DNA of 64,000 nucleotides from Wenxinia saemankumensis (GTDB lineage: Bacteria; Pseudomonadota; Alphaproteobacteria; Rhodobacterales; Rhodobacteraceae), in the NCBI RefSeq assembly GCF_900141735.1, contig NZ_FQYO01000005.1, positions 1 through 64,000 of the forward strand, in the 5' to 3' direction. Positions 16,903 to 25,456 of the stretch are shown piece by piece (the first letter of the stretch is position 1; each line of letters opens with the position of its first letter). The notes under the pieces are model-generated. The model was given only the letters and a program-made list of their open reading frames with translations. It did not search any database and had not been told where the DNA came from. A program made the translations under genes and the position numbers.

Positions 16903-17130
16903 TTACTTCACGGCGTAGGGCAGAAGGGCCAGGAACCGGGCGCGCTTGATCGCCTGGGCGAGCTTGCGCTGGTTCTTGGCGCCGACGGCGGTGATCCGGG
17001 AGGGGACGATCTTGCCCCGCTCGGAGATGTAGCGCTGCAGCAGACGCGTGTCCTTGTAGTCGATCTTGGGCGCGTCGGGGCCCTCGAACGGATCGGTCTT
17101 GCGGCGGCGGAAAAACGGTTTGGCGGCCAT
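16903..17130 (-). CDS. rpsR: 30S ribosomal protein S18
   Basis: 75 residues. The family core is clear: [23 protein letters not shown] and the end [13 protein letters not shown]. It binds S6 on the platform of the small subunit. It lies between rpsF and rplI, in the usual order, with gaps of about 12 bases on each side. Confidence 0.97.
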   Translation of the reverse strand: MAAKPFFRRRKTDPFEGPDAPKIDYKDTRLLQRYISERGKIVPSRITAVGAKNQRKLAQAIKRARFLALLPYAVK

Positions 17131-17142
17131 GTGTCGATCTCC

Positions 17143-17496
17143 TTACCGGCGGTCGCGGCGCGAATCGCGCTCGTCGCGCTTCTGCATCTGGACGGAGGGA
17201 CCCTCTTCGTGGGCCTCCACCTTGATCGTCATGACGCGCATGACGTCGTCGTGCAGGCGCATCAGGCGCTCCATCTCCTGCACGGCCGGCGCGGGGGCGT
17301 CGGTGCGCAGGAAGGCGTAGTGCCCCTTGCGGTTCTTGTTGATCTTGTAGGCCATCGTCTTGACGCCCCAGTATTCCTTGTCGAGGACCTTGCCCTCGTT
17401 GTCGGAAAGGACCTGGGTGAAATGGTCGATCAGCGTTTCGGCCTGCGCGTTGGACAGGTCCTGACGCGCGATGAAGACATGCTCGTACAGCGGCAT
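17143..17496 (-). CDS. rpsF: 30S ribosomal protein S6
   Basis: 117 residues from ATG 17496 (AGGAG upstream), starting MPLYEHVFIARQDLS. It shows KEYWGVKTMAYKINKNRKGHY and the C-terminal basic/acidic tail usual in alphaproteobacteria. First gene of rpsF-rpsR-rplI. The open frame extends upstream to 17580, but without a good start. Confidence 0.96.
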   Translation of the reverse strand: MPLYEHVFIARQDLSNAQAETLIDHFTQVLSDNEGKVLDKEYWGVKTMAYKINKNRKGHYAFLRTDAPAPAVQEMERLMRLHDDVMRVMTIKVEAHEEGPSVQMQKRDERDSRRDRR

Positions 17497-17794
17497 GCAT
17501 TCTCCTGTTGTCGCGGCGCATTTCATAGGACGGGGCCGAGGCTCTTCCGCCCCCCGCCCACGAGAGACTGCGCGGTTCATCGGTGAGGTCCGCGGAAGAA
17601 GTCCCGCCCTTACGCCGGGCGGGGCCGCGGCGCAAGGGGCGCGGGGGCCGGGCGGGGCGGCGCCGCGGGCGAGCCCGGCGGGCCGGCGTCACCGCATTTC
17701 CCGTGCCCCGCCCAGATGCCGCCCCAATCTGCGCGCCAGATGCGGGGGCGGATCCCGATGGGCGGAGGCCGCGAGACGGACGAGGACCCGACCC

Positions 17795-18475
17795 ATGAGC
17801 ACCGCCGCAGACGCCGCCGCCGGCCCCCGCGCTTCCTTCGGAACGCCCGGCGGGGACGGACGGGCGGAGGGCGCGGACGCGCCCGGCCCCTCGCGGCGGT
17901 TCGAGGTGGTCGAGACCTACTGGGGCTACATCCTGCGCTCGACCGAGCCGGCCCCGGCCTATGTCGTCGTGGGTCAGGCCGTGGCGGCGCTGCTCGGCTG
18001 CGTGCTTGCCGGGGCGGCGATCGCGCTCTGGCTGTTCGGCAGCGGCGCGGGAGATGGCGGGATCCTCGCGATAAAGCTGTGCGCGACGGTGCTGATGGCC
18101 GCCCTGGCGGGGCTGCTTCTGTGGTTCGCGACCCGGGGCGACCGGATCGAGTTCCAGTTCGACACCTCGCTGGGCGAGCTGCGCGAGGTCGTGCGCAACC
18201 GCGCCGGGCGGCCGACGCTGAGCGCCCGCTACGGCTTCGACGGGCTGGGACGGGCGACCTTCGAGCCCTGCCGGGGGCGGGGCGATCTCGGTTGGCTGAT
18301 GCTGCACGATCTCGACGGGACGCAATCGCTGACCGTCGTGCGCGCCGAGCGGGCGGCGATCGCGCCGCTGGTCGGGCGACTCTCGCGGGACCTGGCCGCC
18401 GGGTCGCGCCGCGCCGCGCAGTTCGATGCCGTGCAGCCGCTCGTCGAGCGCCGGCGCAGGCCGCGGCCCGCCTGA
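17795..18475 (+). CDS. Two-span membrane protein, hypothetical
   Basis: 226 residues. A Pro/Gly-rich cytoplasmic N-terminus precedes VVETYWGYILRSTEP, then two membrane segments (about 64-90 and 96-117). A soluble part follows with FDTSLGELREVVRNRAG and DLGWLMLHDLDGTQSL, ending in a basic tail (VERRRRPRPA). GAGGA precedes ATG 17795 by eight bases. The second half has the look of a small beta domain. It lies divergent from rpsF and 79 bases before fabD; I do not recognise a named family. Confidence 0.75.
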   Translation: MSTAADAAAGPRASFGTPGGDGRAEGADAPGPSRRFEVVETYWGYILRSTEPAPAYVVVGQAVAALLGCVLAGAAIALWLFGSGAGDGGILAIKLCATVLMAALAGLLLWFATRGDRIEFQFDTSLGELREVVRNRAGRPTLSARYGFDGLGRATFEPCRGRGDLGWLMLHDLDGTQSLTVVRAERAAIAPLVGRLSRDLAAGSRRAAQFDAVQPLVERRRRPRPA

Positions 18476-18554
18476 CCCCGCCGCGGACCCCCGGCGGTTG
18501 TCGCCCGCCGTCCCGGCCGCTAGATCACCCCCCAACCAGCGAGGGGGACCCGTC

Positions 18555-19487
18555 ATGCGCGCATTCGTCTTTCCGGGGCAGGGGGCCCAGGCCGTCGGCA
18601 TGGGGCGCGCCCTGGCCGAGGCCTACCCGCAGGCCCGCGCCGTCTTCGACGAGGTCGACGCGGCCTTGGGCGAGGCGCTCTCGACCCTGGTCTGGGAGGG
18701 CGACGCCGAGACGCTGACCCTGACGCGCAACGCCCAGCCCGCGCTGATGGCGACCTCGATCGCCGCGCTGCGCGCACTGGAGGCCGAAGGAGTGGAGATG
18801 GCGAGCGCAGCCTTCGTCGCGGGCCATTCGCTCGGCGAGTATTCCGCGCTCTGCGCCGCCGGCAGCCTGTCGCTATCCGACACGGCGCGGCTGCTGCGGA
18901 TCCGCGGCGACGCGATGCAGAAGGCGGTGCCCCCGGGCGAGGGCGCGATGGCGGCGCTGCTCGGCCTCGATTTCGAGACCGCGTCCGGGATCGCCCTCGC
19001 CGCGTCGGAGGGCGAGGTCTGTCAGGCCGCGAACGACAACGACCCGGCGCAGGTGGTCGTCTCGGGCCACAAGGCCGCGGTCGAGCGCGCCGTGGAGGCG
19101 GCGAAGGCGCAGGGCGCGAAGCGGGCGGTCATGCTGCCGGTCTCGGCCCCGTTCCACTGCGCGCTCATGCAGCCCGCGGCCGAGGCGATGCGCGCGGCCC
19201 TGGCGGAGGTGACGCTCGCCCCGCCGGCCGTGCCGGTCGTCGCCAATGTCCGTGCCGAGGCGGTCACCGACCCCGAGGAGATCCGCGGCCTGCTGGTCGA
19301 TCAGGTCACCGGCGCCGTCCGCTGGCGCGAGAGCGTCTCGTGGATGGCCGCGCAGGGCGTGACCGAGTTCTGGGAGATGGGCGCCGGAAAGGCGCTGTCC
19401 GGCATGATCCGCCGGATCGCGAAGGAGGCGTCCGTCCGGCAGGTCGGCACGCCGGACGAGGTCAAGGACGCCGCCGGCGCGGCGTGA
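18555..19487 (+). CDS. fabD: Malonyl-CoA-acyl carrier protein transacylase
   Basis: 310 residues. It moves malonate from CoA to AcpP for fatty-acid elongation. Visible motifs: FVFPGQGAQAVGMG at the N-terminus, the nucleophile motif GHSLGEYSAL (Ser near residue 91), the conserved Arg in LLRIRGDAMQKAVP, and the catalytic His in SAPFHCALM. ATG 18555 follows GAGGGGG. It is first in the fabD-fabG-acpP-fabF-mltG block. Confidence 0.97.
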   Translation: MRAFVFPGQGAQAVGMGRALAEAYPQARAVFDEVDAALGEALSTLVWEGDAETLTLTRNAQPALMATSIAALRALEAEGVEMASAAFVAGHSLGEYSALCAAGSLSLSDTARLLRIRGDAMQKAVPPGEGAMAALLGLDFETASGIALAASEGEVCQAANDNDPAQVVVSGHKAAVERAVEAAKAQGAKRAVMLPVSAPFHCALMQPAAEAMRAALAEVTLAPPAVPVVANVRAEAVTDPEEIRGLLVDQVTGAVRWRESVSWMAAQGVTEFWEMGAGKALSGMIRRIAKEASVRQVGTPDEVKDAAGAA

Positions 19488-19504
19488 CGGGGAGGAACGG
19501 AACC

Positions 19505-20242
19505 ATGTTCGATCTGACGGGAAGAAACGCGCTGATCACCGGTGCGAGCGGCGGCATCGGCGGCGCGATCGCGACCGCCCTGCACGGGGCGGGGGCGAGC
19601 GTCGCCCTGTCCGGCACCCGCGAGGCCCCGCTGCAGGAGCTGGCCGGCACGCTGGGCGATCGGGCGCATGTCCTGCCCTGCGACCTGTCCGACGCGGCGG
19701 CGGTCGAGAGCCTGCCCAAGCGCGCGGCCGAGGCGATGGGCGGGGTCGACATCCTGGTGAACAATGCCGGGATCACCCGCGACAACCTCTTCATGAGGAT
19801 GAACGACGAGGACTGGGCGCAGGTCCTGGAGGTGAACCTCACCTCCACGATGCGGCTGTGCAAGGGCGTGATCCGCGGCATGATGAAGGCCCGCTGGGGG
19901 CGGATCGTCAACATCTCGTCCATCGTCGGCGCGACCGGCAATCCGGGGCAGGCGAACTACGCGGCCGCCAAGGCCGGCATGGTGGGGATGTCCAAATCGC
20001 TCGCCTACGAGGTCGCGAGCCGCGGGATCACCGTGAACTGCGTCGCGCCCGGCTTCATCGCCACGGCCATGACGGACAAGCTGACTGACGAGCAGAAGTC
20101 CGGCATCCTGGCGCAGATCCCCGCCGGGCGGATGGGCGCGGCGGACGAGATCGCGGCCGCCGCGCTCTACCTCGCCAGCCCGGAGGCAGCCTATGTCACG
20201 GGCGCGACGCTGCACGTGAACGGCGGGATGGCGATGCTCTGA
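19505..20242 (+). CDS. fabG: 3-oxoacyl-ACP reductase
   Basis: 245 residues, an SDR enzyme reducing beta-ketoacyl-ACP with NADPH. It shows ITGASGGIGGAIA (cofactor loop), NNAGITRDNL, catalytic Ser in NISSIVGATGNPGQ and YAAAKAG (Tyr-x3-Lys), and the C-terminal GATLHVNGGMAML typical of true FabG. ATG 19505 has GGAGG upstream. It lies 17 bases after fabD. Confidence 0.97.
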   Translation: MFDLTGRNALITGASGGIGGAIATALHGAGASVALSGTREAPLQELAGTLGDRAHVLPCDLSDAAAVESLPKRAAEAMGGVDILVNNAGITRDNLFMRMNDEDWAQVLEVNLTSTMRLCKGVIRGMMKARWGRIVNISSIVGATGNPGQANYAAAKAGMVGMSKSLAYEVASRGITVNCVAPGFIATAMTDKLTDEQKSGILAQIPAGRMGAADEIAAAALYLASPEAAYVTGATLHVNGGMAML

Positions 20243-20293
20243 CCGCCGCGGGCGCGTGGCAGAGGGGGGCATGCGCCGCGCCGGTGAAAGCGT

Positions 20294-20321
20294 TTGCCTG
20301 TCCCCCGATCTCTGCTATGTC
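20294..20321 (+). promoter_or_regulatory. Putative promoter of acpP
   Basis: TTGCCT (20294-20299), 16-base spacer, TATGTC (20316-20321) with TGC just before it, giving an extended -10. It lies about 125 bases upstream of the acpP start, in the gap after fabG. acpP is usually expressed far above its neighbours, which fits a separate promoter. Confidence 0.4.
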
Positions 20322-20446
20322 CGGGGATGATTTTCGCCCGTTTCCGCTACCGGAGCGGGTGGACAAGGCCCCGGCAATCGGGCAACGAGCCGCCCCATCA
20401 AGGGCAAGCAAACGGCCGCGGGCCGGACAGAACGTGAGGAAGTGAC

Positions 20447-20683
20447 ATGAGCGACGACGTCGAAAGCCGCGTGCGCAAGATCGTGGTTGAGCACCTGGGC
20501 GTCGAAGAGGACAAGGTGACCGAGAACGCGTCGTTCATCGACGACCTCGGCGCCGACAGCCTCGACACCGTCGAGCTGGTGATGGCCTTCGAAGAGGAAT
20601 TCGGGATCGAGATCCCCGACGACGCGGCCGAGAACATCCAGACCTTCGGCGACGCCGTGAAGTACATCAAGGACGCGACCTGA
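20447..20683 (+). CDS. acpP: Acyl carrier protein
   Basis: 78 residues, very acidic. The phosphopantetheine site is [12 protein letters not shown] with Ser38. It carries growing acyl chains for the Fab enzymes encoded around it. GAGGAAG precedes the ATG. Confidence 0.98.
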   Translation: MSDDVESRVRKIVVEHLGVEEDKVTENASFIDDLGADSLDTVELVMAFEEEFGIEIPDDAAENIQTFGDAVKYIKDAT

Positions 20684-20717
20684 GCCCTTCCGGGCCTCGC
20701 CTCCTGCGACGCGACGG

Positions 20718-20749
20718 ACGGGCGGCCCCTCGGGGCCGCCCGTTCTCGT
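20718..20749 (+). terminator. Terminator of acpP
   Basis: A perfect 12-pair stem, ACGGGCGGCCCC (20718-20729) with GGGGCCGCCCGT (20732-20743), followed by TCTCGTT. It lies 35 bases after the stop. Confidence 0.7.
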
Positions 20750-21019
20750 TCCGGGCCCCGGTCCGGGCCGCCGGGCGGGGGGCCGCTCCAGGAGTGGAGG
20801 GGCCCGGTGCGGCCCCCGGCGGGCGGCGCGACGGCGGCGGCGGAGCGCCGCCCTCCGCGTCCCGCGGCGTCCGGCCGGGCGGTGCGGCGGGTGCGGCGCG
20901 ACCGGGATGACGGCACCCCTCGGCGGGGGCCTGCCGGGCGGGAGGGCCCTTAGGCTTGCCCCTGAAGGGCGGGCGCGTGTAGGACGGGCCCGCACTGGAA
21001 CAAGCGTTTGGGGGGCGTC
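20750..21019 (+). other. GC-rich gap before fabF
   Basis: No gene is seen here. There are several inverted GC stretches. A weak promoter candidate, TTGCCC (20956-20961), 16 bases, TGTAGG (20978-20983), lies about 36 bases before the fabF start. Confidence 0.35.
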
Positions 21020-22279
21020 ATGCGCCGAGTCGTTGTCACCGGACTGGGCCTCGTCACGCCGCTGGCCGACGGGGTCGAGGAAAGCTGGAGCCGGATCCTG
21101 GCCGGACAATCCGGCGCCGGTCCCATCACGCAGTTCGACACGTCGCGCGTGACAACGACCTATGCCTGCGAGGTGCCCCGCGGCGACGGGACGGACGGCA
21201 CGTTCGACGCCGCCCGCTACCTGGAGCCGAAGGAACAGCGCAAGATCGACGACTTCATCCTCTACGGCATCGCCGCCGCGCAGCAGGCGGTCGAGGACAG
21301 CGGCTGGGCGCCCGAGGACGAGGAGAGCCTGACCCGGACCGGCGTGCTGATCGGGTCGGGGATCGGCGGCCTGAAGTCGATCGAGGAGACGGTGCTGACG
21401 ATGCACGAGAAGGGGCCGCGCCGCGTCTCGCCCTTCTTCATCCCCGGCGCCCTCATCAACCTGATCTCGGGCCAGGTCTCGATCCGCTACGGCTTCAAGG
21501 GGCCGAACCACGCGGTCGTCACCGCCTGTTCGACCGGGGCGCATGCCATCGGCGACGCGACCCAGATCATCCGGCGCGGCGCGGCGGACGTCATGGTCGC
21601 GGGCGGGGCCGAAGCCGCGATCTGCGAGATCGGCATCGCCGGCTTCAACGCCTGCAAGGCGCTCTCGACCAAGCGCGCGGACGACCCGACCAGGGCGTCG
21701 CGCCCCTACGACACCGACCGCGACGGGTTCGTCATGGGCGAGGGCGCGGGGATCGTCGTGCTGGAGGAGTACGAGCACGCCGTGGCCCGGGGCGCCAAGA
21801 TCTACGCCGAGGTGCTGGGCTACGGCATGTCGGGCGACGCCTACCACATCACCGCCCCGTCCGAGGACGGCGACGGCGGCTACCGCTCGATGCAGGCCGC
21901 GCTGGCGGATGCCGGGCTGGAGCCGTCGGCGATCGACTACATCAACGCGCACGGCACCTCGACGATGGCCGACGTGATCGAGCTGAAGGCCGTCGAGCGG
22001 CTGATGGGCGAGGCGGCGGGCAACGTCACCATGTCCTCGACCAAGTCGATGACCGGGCACCTGCTGGGCGCGGCGGGCGCGATCGAGGCGATCTTCTCGA
22101 TCCTCGCGATCCGCGATCAGGTCGCGCCGCCGACGATCAACCTCGACGATCCGGCGGCCGAAAGCCCGGTCGACCTCGCCCCGAACGCGAAGGTCGAGCG
22201 CAGGATCGACCATGCGCTGTCCAATTCCTTCGGCTTCGGGGGCACCAACGCCTCGGTCATCTTCGGCAGGGCGCCGTGA
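21020..22279 (+). CDS. fabF: Beta-ketoacyl-ACP synthase II
   Basis: 419 residues. It condenses malonyl-ACP with acyl-ACP. The catalytic triad is visible: Cys in VVTACSTGAHAIG, His in INAHGTSTMADVIE, and His in STKSMTGHLLGAAG; the C-terminus NSFGFGGTNASV is also conserved. ATG 21020 (MRRVVVTGLGLVTPL) is the family start; a TTG at 21008 is possible. Its stop overlaps the mltG start (TGATG). Confidence 0.97.
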   Translation: MRRVVVTGLGLVTPLADGVEESWSRILAGQSGAGPITQFDTSRVTTTYACEVPRGDGTDGTFDAARYLEPKEQRKIDDFILYGIAAAQQAVEDSGWAPEDEESLTRTGVLIGSGIGGLKSIEETVLTMHEKGPRRVSPFFIPGALINLISGQVSIRYGFKGPNHAVVTACSTGAHAIGDATQIIRRGAADVMVAGGAEAAICEIGIAGFNACKALSTKRADDPTRASRPYDTDRDGFVMGEGAGIVVLEEYEHAVARGAKIYAEVLGYGMSGDAYHITAPSEDGDGGYRSMQAALADAGLEPSAIDYINAHGTSTMADVIELKAVERLMGEAAGNVTMSSTKSMTGHLLGAAGAIEAIFSILAIRDQVAPPTINLDDPAAESPVDLAPNAKVERRIDHALSNSFGFGGTNASVIFGRAP

Positions 22280-23448
22280 TGTGGCGGAACATCGCCTCGA
22301 ACGCGCTGACCTTCTTCGTCGTCGCGCTGTTCCTCGTCGGCGGGATCATCGCCTGGGGAACGACGCAGTACCGCGCGCCGGGGCCGCTGTCGCAGGCGAT
22401 CTGCGTCACCGTCGCCCCGGGCTCGAACATGGGCCGGGTGACCGAAGAGCTCGAAGCGCAGGGGGCGGTGACCTCGGGCACCATCTTCCGCATCGGCAGT
22501 GACTATGCCGGCCGCTCCTCCGAGCTGAAGGCCGGCAGCTACCTGATCCCCGAACAGGCGCCGATGGAGGAGATCGTCGACATCGTGACCCGCGGCGGCC
22601 AGTCGACCTGCGGGACCGAGGTGGTCTACCGGATCGGCGTGAACAGCGCCTCGACCCAGGTGCGTGAGCTCGACCCCGCGACGGGCCGCTTCGCCGAGGT
22701 GGCGGAGTTCGATCCCGCCACGGAAGAGGCGCCGGCCGAATACACCGAGGTGCGGCAGGCCGCTGATACCCGCTACCGCATCGCGCTGGCCGAGGGGGTC
22801 ACCTCCTGGCAGGTCGTGCAGGCGCTGAACGCGCTCGACGTGCTCGACGGCGAGGTGAGCGAGATCCCGGCCGAGGGCTACCTCTCGCCCGACAGCTACG
22901 AGGTGGTGCCGGGCGACGACGTCGCGGGCGTGATCGCCGAGATGGAGCGGCGACAGGCCGCGATCCTCGCCGCCGCCTGGGCGGAGCGCGAGGAGGGCCT
23001 GCCCTACGAGACGCCGGAGGAAGCGCTGATCATGGCCTCCATCGTCGAGAAGGAGACCGGTATCGCCGAGGAACGGCCGCAGGTGGCGAGCGTCTTCGTC
23101 AACCGGCTGCGGCAGGGCATGCGCCTGCAGACCGATCCCACCGTGATCTACGGGGTGACCAACGGGCAGGGCGTGCTGGGCCGGGGCCTCAGGGCGTCCG
23201 AGCTGCGCGAGGCGACGCCCTACAACACCTACGTGATCGAGGGGCTGCCGCCCACGCCGATCGCCAATCCCGGCCGGCTCGCCATCGAGGCGACGCTGCA
23301 TCCGGCCGAGACGGACTACATCTTCTTCGTCGCGGACGGGACCGGCGGGCACGCCTTCGCCACCAATCTCGACGATCACAACCGCAACGTCGCCGCCTGG
23401 CGCGCCATCGAGGCCGAGCAGGCCGCGGTGGCGGCCGAGGACGGCTGA
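22279..23448 (+). CDS. mltG: Endolytic murein transglycosylase
   Basis: 389 residues, YceG family, which cuts nascent glycan strands and limits their length. It has an N-terminal membrane anchor (ALTFFVVALFLVGGIIAW), a LysM-like region, and the catalytic block MASIVEKETGIAEERPQVAS, with Glu as catalytic acid, followed by LQTDPTVIYG and LPPTPIANPG. The ATG overlaps the fabF stop; a GTG three bases upstream is an alternative. Last gene before the gene transfer agent cluster. Confidence 0.95.
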   Translation: MWRNIASNALTFFVVALFLVGGIIAWGTTQYRAPGPLSQAICVTVAPGSNMGRVTEELEAQGAVTSGTIFRIGSDYAGRSSELKAGSYLIPEQAPMEEIVDIVTRGGQSTCGTEVVYRIGVNSASTQVRELDPATGRFAEVAEFDPATEEAPAEYTEVRQAADTRYRIALAEGVTSWQVVQALNALDVLDGEVSEIPAEGYLSPDSYEVVPGDDVAGVIAEMERRQAAILAAAWAEREEGLPYETPEEALIMASIVEKETGIAEERPQVASVFVNRLRQGMRLQTDPTVIYGVTNGQGVLGRGLRASELREATPYNTYVIEGLPPTPIANPGRLAIEATLHPAETDYIFFVADGTGGHAFATNLDDHNRNVAAWRAIEAEQAAVAAEDG

Positions 23449-23643
23449 GGCCCCCGGGGCGGCCGGTCCGGCTGCCGCGGGGCCCGTTCAACGGCGGCGC
23501 GCCGTCCCCCCGCGCCCTCCGACATCGGCAGCCGGGCGGAACCGACGGCCCCGATTCCCCCAGCACCGCGCGATGCCTTCCGCAGGCCTTGAGGGCGATG
23601 CGCGATCCTCTGGCGATCTTCATTAGATCACCGGAGATGTCCC

Positions 23644-24006
23644 ATGACCGATCACAGGACGGACCCGCCGCCGGTCCCCCCGGGCCTTGCGGACCTGCTG
23701 GACGAGTCGCTCGCCCTGCTGCGCAGCGTGCGCAAGTCGGTGCGCCGTGTCCTCGACGCCGTCGAGGACGAGACCGGGGAGTTCACGATCCGCGACCTCG
23801 TCCAGAAGGCCGGCGAGCTGGAGCAGAGCCTGCGGATGGCCCTGCAGATCGAGATCAGGTTCAACGAATGGAGGGAACGCCATGACGGAACCTACCTCGC
23901 CCCCGACGAGATCGACTTCGACGCCGTCCGCGCCGATCTCGGCTGCCGGATCGCGCGGCTGCGGCAATGCTGCCAGGATCGCCGAGGACCTGAAGGACCT
24001 GAGTGA
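23644..24006 (+). CDS. GTA gp1-like protein, small terminase
   Basis: 120 residues, largely helical and acidic: GLADLLDESLALLRSVRKSVRRVLDAV with heptad spacing, then GELEQSLRMALQIEIRFNEW. In RcGTA gp1 is the small terminase subunit that helps load DNA. The C-terminal tail (RRGPEGPE) is odd and lies over the presumed start of the next gene. It is the first gene of the cluster; position and coiled-coil pattern support the call more than sequence does. Confidence 0.7.
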   Translation: MTDHRTDPPPVPPGLADLLDESLALLRSVRKSVRRVLDAVEDETGEFTIRDLVQKAGELEQSLRMALQIEIRFNEWRERHDGTYLAPDEIDFDAVRADLGCRIARLRQCCQDRRGPEGPE

Positions 24007-25276
24007 GACCGAGCTGCGTGCGCTGCCCTGGCTCTTCGACGCCTGGGCGCTGCCGCATCAGCGGCCGCCCGGCGGCGCCTGGCGGACCTGGCTGATCCTG
24101 GGCGGACGCGGGGCCGGCAAGACGCGGGCGGGGGCCGAATGGGTGCGCGCCCGCGTCGAGGGCGCGCGGGCGCGCAGTCCGGGCCGGTCCCGCCGCATCG
24201 CGCTGGTGGGCGAGACCTACGACCAGGCCCGGGAGGTCATGGTGTTCGGCGAAAGCGGGCTTCTGGCCACCAGCCCGCCCGACCGGCGTCCCGAATGGCG
24301 GGCGACCCGGCGGATGCTGGAATGGCCGAACGGTGCTCAGGCGACGCTGCACTCGGCCAGCGAGCCCGAAAGCCTGCGCGGCCCGCAATTCGACGCGGCC
24401 TGGGTCGACGAACTGGCGAAGTGGAAGAAGGGCGAGGACGCCTGGCGGATGCTCGCGCTGGCGCTGCGCCTCGGAGAGGATCCGCGGGTCTGCGCCACCA
24501 CCACGCCGCGCAGCGGCCCGTTGCTGCGGCAGATCATGGACCTGCCCTCGACCGTCGTCACCCATGCCGTGTCCGAGGCGAACGCCGCCAACCTCGCCCC
24601 CGGGTTCCTGCGCGAGATGCGGGCGATGCTGGGGGCCGGGGCGCTGGCGAGCCAGGAACTCGACGGCGTCTACATCGAGACGCCGCCCGGCGCGCTCTGG
24701 TCGCACGACCTGATCGCGCGGGCGCGGGGGCCCCGACCGGACGGCATCGACCGGATCGTGGTCGCGGTCGATCCGCCGGCCAGCGGGCACAGCCGATCCG
24801 ACGCCTGCGGCATCGTGGTGGCGGGCGCGGTCGCCGGGGCCTCGCGCACGGAATGGCGGGCCTGCGTGCTCGAGGACGCGACGGTCGAGGCGGCAAGCCC
24901 CCATGTCTGGGCCCGGGCCGCGGTCGAGGCCTATCATCGTCACGGCGCCGACCGGCTGGTGGCCGAGGTCAACATGGGCGGCGCGATGGTCGCGGCGGTG
25001 GTGCGGCAGGTCGACCCGCTGGTGAACTACCGCGCCGTCCATGCCACGAAGTCCAAGGGCGTCCGTGCCGAACCGGTCGCCGCGCTCTACGAGCAGGGGC
25101 GGATCGTCCATGCCGGCGCGTTCCCCGCACTGGAGGCCGAGATGCTGCTGATGACGGCGCGCGGCTATGACGGGCCGGGCTCGCCCGACCGGGTCGACGC
25201 GCTGGTCTGGGCGCTCTCGGACCTGCAGGCGGCGTCCGGCGGGGCCGGGCCGAGGATGCGGCCGATCCAGCGATAG
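23882..25276 (+). CDS. GTA gp2, large terminase (packaging ATPase and nuclease)
   Basis: Up to 464 residues from ATG 23882. ATPase motifs: Walker A ILGGRGAGKTRAGAEWV, Walker B AAWVDELAKWK and CATTTPRSGPLL. The nuclease half begins IVVAVDPPASGHSRSDACG and includes VAEVNMGGAMVAAVV and SPDRVDALVWALSDL. The first about 40 residues (TEPTSPPTRSTSTPS...) are a shadow of gp1 and are probably not translated. The real start may be nearer ETELRALPWLFDAWALPHQ, but no ATG, GTG or TTG is in frame there. The start is therefore unresolved. Confidence 0.9.
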   Translation: MTEPTSPPTRSTSTPSAPISAAGSRGCGNAARIAEDLKDLSETELRALPWLFDAWALPHQRPPGGAWRTWLILGGRGAGKTRAGAEWVRARVEGARARSPGRSRRIALVGETYDQAREVMVFGESGLLATSPPDRRPEWRATRRMLEWPNGAQATLHSASEPESLRGPQFDAAWVDELAKWKKGEDAWRMLALALRLGEDPRVCATTTPRSGPLLRQIMDLPSTVVTHAVSEANAANLAPGFLREMRAMLGAGALASQELDGVYIETPPGALWSHDLIARARGPRPDGIDRIVVAVDPPASGHSRSDACGIVVAGAVAGASRTEWRACVLEDATVEAASPHVWARAAVEAYHRHGADRLVAEVNMGGAMVAAVVRQVDPLVNYRAVHATKSKGVRAEPVAALYEQGRIVHAGAFPALEAEMLLMTARGYDGPGSPDRVDALVWALSDLQAASGGAGPRMRPIQR

Positions 25277-25456
25277 GACAACCGAGACGGCGATTCCGGG
25301 GGGCCGGCGCGGGGGACGCGCCGGCCCTTTCTCGTGGGCGCCGTCCTCCCGGGGGCGTTGCGCCGACGGCCGGGGCACCGCGCGGCGCGCTCGCCCCGTC
25401 TTCACCCGGTCCTGCGATTGTCGGTCCCGACGCAAGCGATCCCGGGGAGCGCCAGC

